DNA of 64,000 nucleotides from Xylocopa sonorina (taxonomy: Eukaryota; Arthropoda; Insecta; Hymenoptera; Apidae), in the NCBI RefSeq assembly GCF_050948175.1, contig NW_027490092.1:3782001-3846000 (forward strand), in the 5' to 3' direction. The notes under the pieces were generated by a model. It was not told where the DNA came from and made no database searches. It saw only the letters and a list, made by a program, of their open reading frames with translations. A program made the translations under genes and the position numbers. Below, in pieces: positions 13,062-25,166 of this stretch; within the stretch, counting starts at the first letter, position 1, and each line of letters begins with the position of its first letter.

Positions 13062-16000
13062 TTCTTCGTCTACACTTCAAATGAATGTAAGTGCGACACT
13101 TCCTTGCAAGGAAATAGCGTTTGCAGATGTCTACGTATCGAAGCAATAGAGTTCAAATGCTTATTAAGACGCAATATCGCATCTCATTTCTATGTTTCAT
13201 GGTAAGATATAATATGATTTGCGATGTGTTATGTATTCCTCGTCTACACTTCAAATGTATGTAAATGCGACACTTCCTAGCAAGGAAATAGCGTTTGCAA
13301 GTGTCTACCTATCGTAGCAATAGTGTTCTAATGCTTCTTAAAACGCGATATCGCATCTCATTCCTATGTTTCATGGTAAGATATAATATGATTTAGGAAG
13401 TGTTACGTATTCCTCGTCTACACTTCAAATGAATGTAAATGCTACACTTCCTTGCAAGGAAATAGCGTTTGCAGATGTCTACGTATCGAAGCAATAGAGT
13501 TCAAATGCTTCTTAAGACGCGATATCGCATCTGAATTCTATGTTTCATGGTAAGATATAATATTCATTGCGAAGTGTTATGCATTCCTCGTCTACGATTC
13601 AAATGAATGTAAATGCGGCACTTCGTTGCAAGGAAATAGCGTTTGCAGATGTCTACGTATCGTAGCAATAGAGTTCTTATGATTCTTAAATCGCTATATT
13701 GCTTCTCATTTCTATGTTTCATGGTAAGGTATAATATGATTTGCGAAGTGTTATGTATTCCTCGTCTACACTTCAAATGAATGTAAATGCGATACTTCTT
13801 TGCAAGGAAATAGCGTTTGCAGATGTGTACGTATCGTAGGATTGAATTTCTGATGCTTCTTAAAACGCGATATCGCATCTCATTTCCATGTTTCATGGTA
13901 AGATATAATATGATTTGCGAAGTGTTATGTATTCTTCTTCTACACCTCAAATGAATGTAAATGCGACACTTCCTTGCAAGGAAATAGCGTTTGCAGATGT
14001 CCACGTATCGTAGGGATAGAGTTCTAATGCTTCTTAAAACGAGATATCGCATCTCATTTTTATGTTTCATGATAAGATATAATATTCATTGCGAAGTGTT
14101 ATGCATTCCTCGTCTACACTTCAAATGAATGTAAATGCCACACTTCCCTGCTAGGAAATAGCGTCTGCAGATGACTAGGTATCGTAGCAATAGAGTTCTA
14201 ATGCTTCTTAAAACGCGATATCGCATCTCATTTCTATGTTTCATGGTAAGTTATAATATGATTTGCGAAGTGTTATGTACTCCTCGTCTACACTTCAAAT
14301 GAATGTAAATGCGACACTTCCTTGCAAGGAAATAGCGTTTGCAAATGTCTACCGATCGTAGCAATAGTGTTCTAATGATTCTTAAAACGCGATATCGCAT
14401 CTCATTTCTATGTTTCATGGTAAGGTATAATATGATTTGCGAAGTGTTATGTATTCCTCTTCTACACTTCAAATGAATGTAAATGCGACACTTCCTTGCT
14501 AGGAAATAGCGTTTGCAGATGTCTACCTATCGTAGCAATAGAGTTCTAATGCTTCTTAAAACGCGATATCGCATCTCATTTATATGTTTCATGGTAAGAT
14601 ATAATATGATTTGCGAAGTGTTATGTATTCCTCTTCTACACTTCAAATGAATGTAAATGCGACACTTCCTTGCAAGGAAGTAGGGATTGCAGATGTCTAC
14701 GTATCGAAGCAATAGAGTTCAAATGCTTATTAAGACGCGATATCGCATCTCATTTCTATGTTTCATGGTAAGATATAATATGATTTGCGAAGTGTTATGT
14801 ATTCCTCGTCTACACTTCAAATTAATGTAAATGCGACACTTCCTTGCAAGGAAATAGCGTTTGCAAATGTCTACCAATCGTAGCAATAGTGTTCTAATGA
14901 TTCTTAAAACGCGATATCGCATCTCATTTCTATGTTTCATGGTAAGGTATAATATGATTTGCGAAGTGTTATGTATTCCTCTTCTACACTTCAAATGAAT
15001 GTAAATGCGACACTTCCTTGCAAGGAAATAGCGTTTGCAGATGTCTACGTATCGTAGCAATAGAGTTCTTATGATTCTTAAAACGCGATATCGCATCTCA
15101 TTTCCATGTTTCATGGTAAGATATAATATGATTTGCGAAGTGTTATGTATTCCTCTTCTACACCTCAAATGAATGTAAATGCGACACTTCCTTGCAAGGA
15201 AATAGCGTTTGCAGATGTCCACGTATCGTAGGGATAGAGTTCTAATGCTTCTTAAAACGAGATATCGCATCTCATTTTTATGTTTCATGATAAGATATAA
15301 TATTCATTGCGAAGTATTATGCATTCCTCGTCTACACTTCAAATGAATGTAAATGCCACACTTCCCAGCTAGGAAATAGCGTCTGCAGATGTCTACGTAT
15401 CGTAGCAATAGAGTTCTAATGCTCCTTAAAACGCGATATCGCATCTCATTTCTGTGTTTCATGGTAAGAAATAATATGATTTGCAAAGTGTTATGTATTC
15501 CACGTCTACACTTCAAATGAATGTGAATGCGACACTTCCTCGCTAGGAAATAGCGTTTGCAGATGTCTACGTATCGTAGCAATAGATTTCCAATGCTTCT
15601 TAAAACGCGATATCGCATCTGATTTCTATGTTTCATGGTAAAATATAATATGATTTGCGAAGTGTCATGTATTCCTCGTCTACACTTCAAATGAATGTAA
15701 ACGCGACACTTCCTTGCAAGGAAATAGCGTTTGCAGATGTCTACGTATCGTAGCAATAGAGTTCTTATGATTCTTAAATCGCGATATTGCTTCTCATTTC
15801 TATGTTTCATGGTAAGGTATAATATGATTTGCGAAGTATTATGTATTCCTCGTCTACACTTTAAATGAATGTAAATGCGGCTCTTCCTTGCAAGGAAATA
15901 GCGTTTGCAGATGTCTACGTATCGTAGCAATAGAGTTCTAATGCTCCTTAAAACGCGATATCGCATCTCATTTCTGTGTTTCATGGTAAGAAATAATATG

Positions 16001-16180
16001 ATTTGCAAAGTGTTATGTATTCCACGTCTACACTTCAAATGAATGTGAATGCGACACTTCCTCGCTAGGAAATAGCGTTTGCAAATGTCTACCTATCTTA
16101 GCAATAGTGCTCTAATACTTCTTTAAACGCGATATCGCATCTCATTTCTATGTTTCATGGTAAGATATAATATGATTTGC

Positions 16181-16876
16181 GAAGTGTTGTGTATTCCTCG
16201 TCTACACTTCAAATGAATGTAAATGCGACACTTCCTTGCAAGGAAATAGCGTTTGCAGATGTCTACGTATCGAAGCAATAGAGTTCAAATGCTTATTAAG
16301 ACGCGATATCGCATCTCATTTCTATGTTTCATGGTAAGATATAATATGATTTGCGAAGTGTTGTGTATTCCTCGTCTACACTTCAAATGAATGTAAATGC
16401 GACACTTCCTTGCAAGGAAATAGCGTTTGCAGATGTCTACGTATCGAAGCAATAGAGTTCAAATGCTTATTAAGACGCGATATCGCATCTCATTTCTATT
16501 TTTCATGGTAAGATATAATATGATTTGCGAAGTGTTGTGTATTCCTCGTCTACACTTCAAATGAAAGTAAATGCGACACTTCCTTGCAAGGAAATAGCGT
16601 TTGCAGATGTCTACGTATCGAAGCAATAGAGTTCAAATGCTTATTAAGACGCGATATCGCATCTCATTTCTATGTTTCATGGTAAGATATAATATGATTT
16701 GCGAAGTGTTGTGTATTCCTCGTCTACACTTCAAATGAATGTAAATGCGACACTTCCTTGCAAGGAAATAGCGTTTGCAGATGTCTACGTATCGAAGCAA
16801 TAGAGTTCAAATGCTTATTAAGACGCGATATCGCATCTCATTTCTATGTTTCATGGTAAGATATAATATGATTTGC
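16181..16876. repeat. Run of four nearly identical single monomers
   Basis: Four consecutive monomers (starts 16181, 16355, 16529, 16703) share the same rare variants: GTGTTGTGTATTCC, ATCGAAGCAATAG and GCTTATTAAGACGC. I see only a G-to-T change at 16500 and a T-to-A change at about 16565 among them. Elsewhere neighbouring monomers differ at many positions. This is a recent expansion of one monomer, not of a longer block. Confidence 0.85.
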
Positions 16877-18550
16877 GATGTGTTATGTATTCCTCGTCTA
16901 CACTTCAAATGAATGTAAATGCGACACTTCCTTGCAAGGAAATAGCGTTTGCAAGTGTCTACCTATCGTAGCAATAGCGTTCTAATGCTTCTTAAAACGC
17001 GATATCGCATCTCATTCCTATGTTTCATGGTAAGATATAATATGATTTAGGAAGTGTTATGTATTCCTCGTCTACACTTCAAATGAATGTAAATGCTACA
17101 CTTCCTTGCAAGGAAATAGCGTTTGCAGATGTCTACGTATCGAAGCAATAGAGTTCAAATGCTTCTTAAGACGCGATATCGCAGCTGAATTCTATGTTTC
17201 ATGGTAAGATATAATATTCATTGCGAAGTGTTATGCATTCCTCGTCTACGATTCAAATGAATGTAAATGCGGCACTTCGTTGCAAGGAAATAGCGTTTGC
17301 AGATGTCTACGTATCGTAGCAATAGAGTTCTTATGATTCTTAAATCGCTATATTGCTTCTCATTTCTATGTTTCATGGTAAGGTATAATATGATTTGCGA
17401 AGTGTTATGTATTCCTCGTCTACACTTCAAATGAATGTAAATGCGATACTTCTTTGCAAGGAAATAGACTTTGCAGATGTGTACGTATCGTAGGATTGAA
17501 TTTCTGATGCTTCTTAAAACGCGATATCGCATCTCATTTCCATGTTTCATGGTAAGATATAATATGATTTGCGAAGTGTTATGTATTCTTCTTCTACACC
17601 GTAAATGAATGTAAATGCGACACTTCCTTGCAAGGAAATAGCGTTTGCAGATGTCCACGTATCGTAGGGATAGAGTTCTAATGCTTCTTAAAACGAGATA
17701 TCGCATCTCATTTTTATGTTTCATGATAAGATATAATATTCATTGCGAAGTGTTATGCATTCCTCGTCTACACTTCAAATGAATGTAAATGCCACACTTC
17801 CCTGCTAGGAAATAGCGTCTGCAGATGACTAGGTATCGTAGCAATAGAGTTCTAATGCTTCTTAAAACGCGATATCGCATCTCATTTCTATGTTTCATGG
17901 TAAAATATAATATGATTTGCGAAGTGTTGTGTATTCCTCGTCTACACTTCAAATGAATGTAAATGCGACACTTCCTTGCAAGGAAATTGCGTTTGCAGAT
18001 GTCTACGTATCGAAGCAATAGAGTTCAAATGCTTATTAAGGCGCGATATCGCATCTCATTTCTATGTTTCATGGTAAGATATAATATGATTTGCGATGTG
18101 TTATGTATTCCTCGTCTACACTTCAAATGAATGTAAATGCGACACTTCCTTGCAAGGAAATAGCGTTTGCAAGTGTCTACCTATCGTAGCAATAGTGTTC
18201 TAATGCTTCTTAAAACGCGATATCGCATCTCATTCCTATGTTTCATGGTAAGATATAATATGATTTGGGAAGTGTTATGTATTCCTCGTCTACACTTCAA
18301 ATGAATGTAAATGCTACACTTCCTTGCAAGGAAATAGCGTTTGCAGATGTCTACGTATCGTAGCAATAGAGTTCTTATGATTCTTAAAACGCGATATCGC
18401 ATCTCATTTCTATGTTTCATGGTAAGGTATAATATGATTTGCGAAGTGTTATGTATTCCTTGTCTACACTTCAAATGAATGTAAATGCGACACTTCCTTG
18501 CAAGGAAATAGCGTTTGGAGATGTCTACGTATCCTAGCAATAGAGTTCTT
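16501..18550. repeat. 17-monomer-spaced duplication, copy 1
   Basis: About 2,050 bp that recurs 2,958 bp (17 x 174) further on. Agreement starts at 16501 (16500 T against 19458 G) and stops at 18550 (18551 A against 21509 T). Differences seen are isolated, for example 17944 A/20902 G and ATTCC/GTTCC near 18232/21190. Bases 18551-19458 belong to the first unit only or match other offsets. Confidence 0.88.
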
Positions 18551-19458
18551 ATGATTCTTAAAACGCGATATCAAATCTCATTTCTGTGTTTCATGGTAAG
18601 ATATAATATGATTTGCGAAGTGTTATGTATTCCTCGTCTACACTTCAAATGAATGTAAATGCGACACTTCCTTGCAAGGAAATAGCGTTTGCAGATGTCT
18701 ACGTATCGTAGCAATAGAGTTCTTATGATTCTTAAAACGCGATATCGCCTCTCATTTCCATGTTTCATGGTAAGATATAATATGATTTGCGAAGTGTTAT
18801 GTATTCCTCGTCTACACTTCAAATGAATGTAAATGCGACACTTCCTTGCAAGGAAATAGAGTTTGCAAGTGTCTACCTATCGTAGCAATAGTGTTCTAAT
18901 GCTTCTTAAAACGCGATATCGCATCTCATTCCTATGTTTCATGGTAAGATATAATATGATTTGGGAAGTGTTATGTATTCCTCGTCTACACTTCAAATGA
19001 ATGTAAATGCTACACTTCCTTGCAAGGAAATAGCGTTTGCAGATGTCTACGTATCGTAGCAATAGAGTTCTTATGATTCTTAAAACGCGATATCGCATCT
19101 CATTTCTATGTTTCATGGTAAGGTATAATATGATTTGCGAAGTGTTATGTTTTCCTTGTCTACACTTCAAATGAATGTAAATGCGACACTTCCTTGCAAG
19201 GAAATAGCGTTTGGAGATGTCTACGTATCCTAGCAATAGAGTTCTTTTGATTCTTAAAACGAGATATCGCATCTCATTTTTATGTTTCATGATAAGATAT
19301 AATATTCATTGCGAAGTGTTATGCATTCCTCGTCTACACTTCAAATGAATGTAAATGCCACACTTCCCTGCTAGGAAATAGCGTCTGCAGATGACTAGGT
19401 ATCGTAGCAATAGAGTTCTAATGCTTCTTAAAACGCGATATCGCATCTCATTCCTGTG

Positions 19459-21508
19459 TTTCATGGTAAGATATAATATGATTTGCGAAGTGTTGTGTAT
19501 TCCTCGTCTACACTTCAAATGAAAGTAAATGCGACACTTCCTTGCAAGGAAATAGCGTTTGCAGATGTCTACGTATCGAAGCAATAGAGTTCAAATGCTT
19601 ATTAAGACGCGATATCGCATCTCATTTCTATGTTTCATGGTAAGATATAATATGATTTGCGAAGTGTTGTGTATTCCTCGTCTACACTTCAAATGAATGT
19701 AAATGCGACACTTCCTTGCAAGGAAATAGCGTTTGCAGATGTCTACGTATCGAAGCAATAGAGTTCAAATGCTTATTAAGACGCGATATCGCATCTCATT
19801 TCTATGTTTCATGGTAAGATATAATATGATTTGCGATGTGTTATGTATTCCTCGTCTACACTTCAAATGAATGTAAATGCGACACTTCCTTGCAAGGAAA
19901 TAGCGTTTGCAAGTGTCTACCTATCGTAGCAATAGCGTTCTAATGCTTCTTAAAACGCGATATCGCATCTCATTCCTATGTTTCATGGTAAGATATAATA
20001 TGATTTAGGAAGTGTTATGTATTCCTCGTCTACACTTCAAATGAATGTAAATGCTACACTTCCTTGCAAGGAAATAGCGTTTGCAGATGTCTACGTATCG
20101 AAGCAATAGAGTTCAAATGCTTCTTAAGACGCGATATCGCAGCTGAATTCTATGTTTCATGGTAAGATATAATATTCATTGCGAAGTGTTATGCATTCCT
20201 CGTCTACGATTCAAATGAATGTAAATGCGGCACTTCGTTGCAAGGAAATAGCGTTTGCAGATGTCTACGTATCGTAGCAATAGAGTTCTTATGATTCTTA
20301 AATCGCTATATTGCTTCTCATTTCTATGTTTCATGGTAAGGTATAATATGATTTGCGAAGTGTTATGTATTCCTCGTCTACACTTCAAATGAATGTAAAT
20401 GCGATACTTCTTTGCAAGGAAATAGACTTTGCAGATGTGTACGTATCGTAGGATTGAATTTCTGATGCTTCTTAAAACGCGATATCGCATCTCATTTCCA
20501 TGTTTCATGGTAAGATATAATATGATTTGCGAAGTGTTATGTATTCTTCTTCTACACCGTAAATGAATGTAAATGCGACACTTCCTTGCAAGGAAATAGC
20601 GTTTGCAGATGTCCACGTATCGTAGGGATAGAGTTCTAATGCTTCTTAAAACGAGATATCGCATCTCATTTTTATGTTTCATGATAAGATATAATATTCA
20701 TTGCGAAGTGTTATGCATTCCTCGTCTACACTTCAAATGAATGTAAATGCCACACTTCCCTGCTAGGAAATAGCGTCTGCAGATGACTAGGTATCGTAGC
20801 AATAGAGTTCTAATGCTTCTTAAAACGCGATATCGCATCTCATTTCTATGTTTCATGGTAAAATATAATATGATTTGCGAAGTGTTGTGTATTCCTCGTC
20901 TGCACTTCAAATGAATGTAAATGCGACACTTCCTTGCAAGGAAATAGCGTTTGCAGATGTCTACGTATCGAAGCAATAGAGTTCAAATGCTTATTAAGGC
21001 GCGATATCGCATCTCATTTCTATGTTTCATGGTAAGATATAATATGATTTGCGATGTGTTATGTATTCCTCGTCTACACTTCAAATGAATGTAAATGCGA
21101 CACTTCCTTGCAAGGAAATAGCGTTTGCAAGTGTCTACCTATCGTAGCAATAGTGTTCTAATGCTTCTTAAAACGCGATATCGCATCTCGTTCCTATGTT
21201 TCATGGTAAGATATAATATGATTTGGGAAGTGTTATGTATTCCTCGTCTACACTTCAAATGAATGTAAATGCTACACTTCCTTGCAAGGAAATAGCGTTT
21301 GCAGATGTCTACGTATCGTAGCAATAGAGTTCTTATGATTCTTAAAACGCGATATCGCATCTCATTTCTATGTTTCATGGTAAGGTATAATATGATTTGC
21401 GAAGTGTTATGTATTCCTTGTCTACACTTCAAATGAATGTAAATGCGACACTTCCTTGCAAGGAAATAGCGTTTGGAGATGTCTACGTATCCTAGCAATA
21501 GAGTTCTT
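19459..21508. repeat. 17-monomer-spaced duplication, copy 2
   Basis: Second copy of the 16501-18550 segment. Immediately after it, the sequence follows the region near 18847-19290 at a 13-monomer offset instead, so the copy ends by switching template. That is the pattern expected of unequal exchange between staggered arrays. Confidence 0.88.
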
Positions 21509-22444
21509 TTGATTCTTAAAACGAGATATCGCATCTCATTTTTATGTTTCATGATAAGATATAATATTCATTGCGAAGTGTTATGCATTCCTCGTCTACA
21601 CTTCAAATGAATGTAAATGCCACACTTCCCTGCTAGGAAATAGCGTCTGCAGATGACTAGGTATCGTAGCAATAGAGTTCTAATGCTTCTTAAAACGCGA
21701 TATCGCATCTCATTCCTGTGTTTCATGGTAAGATATAATATGATTTGCGAAGTGTTATGTATTCCTCTTCTACACTTCAAATGAATGTAAATGCGACTCT
21801 TCCTTGCAAGGAAATAGCGTTTGCAGATGTCTACGTATCGTAGCAATAGAGTTCTAATGCTTCTTAAAACGCGATATCGCATCTCATTTCCATGTTTCAT
21901 GGTAAGATATAATATGATTGGGGAAGTGTTATGTATTCCTCGTCTACACTTGAAATGAATGTAAATGCGACACTTCCTTGCTAGGAAGTAGCGTTTGCAG
22001 TTGTCTACGTATCGAAGCAATACGGATCTAATGCTTCTTAAATCGCGATATCGTATCTCATTTCTATGTTTGATGGTAAGATATAATATGATTTGCGACG
22101 TGTCATGTATTCTTCGTCTACACTTCAAATGAATGTAAATGCGACTCTTCCTTGCAAGGAAATAGCGTTTGCATATATCTACGTATCGTAGCAATAGAGT
22201 TCTTATGATTCATAAAACGCGATATCGCATCTCATTTCTATGTTTCATGGTAAGGTATAATATGATTTGCGAAGTGTTATGTATTCCTCGTCTACACTTC
22301 AAATGAATGTAAATGCGACACTTCCTTGCAAGGAAATAGAGTTTGCAAATGTCTACCTATCTTAGCAATAGTGTTCTAATACTTCTTAAAACGCGATATC
22401 GCATCTCATTTCTATGTTTCACGGTAAGATATAATATGATTTGC

Positions 22445-22474
22445 GAAGTGTTATGTATTCCTCGTCTACACTTC
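22445..22474. other. Dyad 1 of monomer: 7-bp inverted repeat, 16-bp spacer
   Basis: GAAGTGT at the monomer start is the exact reverse complement of ACACTTC at positions 24-30. A second ACACTTC follows at about positions 48-54, so two alternative pairings are possible. The element recurs in most monomers. It could form a stem-loop or bind a dimeric protein, but neither is shown. Confidence 0.6.
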
Positions 22475-22495
22475 AAATGAATGTAAATGCGACAC

Positions 22496-22509
22496 TTCCT
22501 TGCAAGGAA
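22496..22509. other. Dyad 2 of monomer: 14-bp perfect palindrome
   Basis: TTCCTTGCAAGGAA reads the same on both strands. A common variant with CTAG in the centre (TTCCTTGCTAGGAA) keeps both outer arms and breaks only the central step. Most monomers carry one form or the other. It is the longest perfect dyad in the monomer. Confidence 0.7.
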
Positions 22510-22526
22510 ATAGCGTTTGCAGATGT

Positions 22527-22539
22527 CTACGTATCGTAG
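22527..22539. other. Dyad 3 of monomer: CTACG/CGTAG hairpin-like repeat
   Basis: CTACG and CGTAG are separated by TAT. Two frequent variants disrupt it, ACCTATCG and CGAAG. The first also makes a TAG stop in the long minus-strand reading frame. Confidence 0.55.
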
Positions 22540-22566
22540 CAATAGAGTTCTTATGATTCTTAAAAC

Positions 22567-22576
22567 GCGATATCGC
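22567..22576. other. Dyad 4 of monomer: GCGATATCGC palindrome
   Basis: A perfect 10-bp palindrome with GATATC at its centre. Common in the left block. It is frequently replaced by GAGATATTGC in the monomers right of about 48.3 kb, so it also works as a marker of the two monomer populations. Confidence 0.6.
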
Positions 22577-25166
22577 ATCTCATTTCTATGTTTCATGGTA
22601 AGATATAATATGATTGGGGAAGTGTTATGTATTCCTCGTCTACACTTCAAATGAATGTAAATGCGACACTTCCTTGCAAGGAAATAGAGTTTGCAAGTGT
22701 CTACCTATCGTAGCAATAGTGTTCTAATGCTTCTTAAAACGCGATATCGTATCTCATTTCTATGTTTGATGGTAAGATATAATATGATTTGCGACGTGTC
22801 ATGTATTCTTCGTCTACACTTCAAATGAATGTAAATGCGACTCTTCCTTGCAAGGAAATAGCGTTTGCATATGTCTACGTATCGTAGCAATAGAGTTCTT
22901 ATGATTCATAAAACGCGATATCGCATCTCATTTCTATGTTTCATGGTAAGGTATAATATGATTTGCGAAGTGTTATGTATTCCTCGTCTACACTTCAAAT
23001 GAATGTAAATGCGACACTTCCTTGCAAGGAAATAGAGTTTGCAAATGTCTACCTATCTTAGCAATAGTGTTCTAATACTTCTTAAAACGCGATATCGCAT
23101 CTCATTTCTATGTTTCACGGTAAGATATAATATGATTTGCGAAGTGTTATGTATTCCTCGTCTACACTTCAAATGAATGTAAATGCGACACTTCCTTGCA
23201 AGGAAGTAGCGTTTGCAAGTGTCTACCTATCGTAGCAATAGTGTTCTAATGCTTCTTAAAACGCGATATCGCATCTCATTTCTATGTTTCATGGAAAGAT
23301 ATAGTATGATTTGCGACGTGTCATGTATTCTTCGTCTACACTTCAAATGAATGTAAATGCGACTCTTCCTTGCAAGGAAATAGCGTTTGCATATGTCTAC
23401 GTATCGTAGCAATAGAGTTCTTATGATTCATAAAACGCGATATCGCATCTCATTTCTATGTTTCATGGTAAGGTATAATATGATTTGCGAAGTGTCATGT
23501 ATTCCCCGTCTACACTTCAAATGAATGTAAATGCCACACTTCCGTGCTAGGAAATAGCGTCTGCAGATGACTAGGGATCGTAGCAATAGAGTTCTAATGC
23601 TTCATAAAGCGCGATATCGCATCTCATTTCTATGTTTCATGGTAAGATAAAATATGATTTGCGAAGTGTCATGTATTCTTCGTCTACACATCAAATGAAT
23701 GTAAATGCGACTCTTCCTTGCAAGGAAATAGCGTTTGCAGATGTCTACGTATCGTAGCAATAGAGTTCCAATGCTTCTTAAAACGCGATATCGCATCACA
23801 TTCCTATGTTTCATGGTAGCATATAATATGATTGGGGAAGTGTTATGTATTACTCGTCTACACTTCAAATGAATGTAAATGCGACACTTCCTTGCAAGGA
23901 AATAGCGTTTGCAGATGTCTACGTATCGTAGCAATAGAGTTCTTATGATTCTTAAAACGCGATATCGCATCTCATTTCTATGTTTCATGATAAGGTATAA
24001 TATGATTTGCGAAGTGTTATGTATTCCTCGTCTACACTTCAAATGAATGTAAATGCGACACTTCCTTGCAAGGAAATAGCGTTTGCAAATGTCTACCGAT
24101 CGTAGCAATAGTGTTCTAATGATTCTTAAAACGCGATATCGCATCTCATTTCTATGTTTCATGGTAAGGTATAATATGATTTGCGAAGTGTTATGTATTC
24201 CTCTTCTACACTTCAAATGAATGTAAATGCGACACTTCCTTGCTAGGAAATAGCGTTTGCAGATGTCTACCTATCGTAGCAATAGAGTTCTAATGCTTCT
24301 TAAAACGCGATATCGCATCTCATTTCTATGTTTCATGGTAAGATATAATATGATTTGCGAAGTGTTATGTATTCCTCTTCTACACTTCAAATGAATGTAA
24401 ATGCGACACTTCCTTGCAAGGAAGTAGGGATTGCAGATGTCTACGTATCGAAGCAATAGAGTTCAAATGCTTATTAAGACGCGATATCGCATCTCATTTC
24501 TATGTTTCATGGTAAGATATAATATGATTTGCGAAGTGTTATGTATTCCTCGTCTACACTTCAAATGAATGTAAATGCGACACTTCCTTGCAAGGAAATA
24601 GCGTTTGCAAATGTCTACCTATCGTAGCAATAGTGTTCTAATGATTCTTAAAACGCGATATCGCATCTCATTTCTATGTTTCATGGTAAGGTATAATATG
24701 ATTTGCGAAGTGTTATGTATTCCTCTTCTACACTTCAAATGAATGTAAATGCGACACTTCCTTGCAAGGAAATAGCGTTTGCAGATGTCTACGTATCGTA
24801 GCAATAGAGTTCTTATGATTCTTAAAACGCGATATCGCATCTCATTTCCATGTTTCATGCTAAGATATAATATGATTGGGGAAGTGTTATGTATTCCTCG
24901 TCTACACTTCAAATGAATGTAAATGCGACACTTCCTTGCAAGGAAATAGAGTTTGCAAATGTCTACCTATCTTGGCAATAGTGTTCTAATACTTCTTAAA
25001 ACGCGATATCGCATCTCACTTCTATGTTTCACGGTAAGATATAATATGGTTTGCGAAGTGTTATGTATTCCTCGTCTACACTTCAAATGAATGTAAATGC
25101 GACACTTCCCTGCTAGGAAATAGCGTCTGCAGATGACTAGGGATCGTAGCAATAGAGTTCTAATGC

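Larger units (their letters stand above)
22445..22618. repeat. Representative near-consensus 174-bp monomer
   Basis: This copy is close to the majority sequence and can serve as a reference. A hand-built majority monomer has 31 C, 32 G and 9 CpG in 174 bp. It contains four dyad-symmetric elements: GAAGTGT and ACACTTC separated by 16 bp (monomer positions 1-30), the perfect 14-bp palindrome TTCCTTGCAAGGAA (52-65), CTACG-TAT-CGTAG (83-95) and the perfect palindrome GCGATATCGC (123-132, containing an EcoRV recognition sequence). The end is AT-rich (TAAGATATAATATGAT). 174 is 3 x 58, so any reading frame open through one monomer stays open through the next. Confidence 0.9.
22044..23204. repeat. 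4-monomer-spaced local duplication
   Basis: About 465 bp at 22044-22508 recurs at 22740-23204 (spacing 696 bp). Both copies contain ATCGTATCTC, GTTTGATGG, TGCGACGTGTCATG and GATTCATAAAACG in the same order. The intervening monomers complete the 4-monomer unit. Confidence 0.7.
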
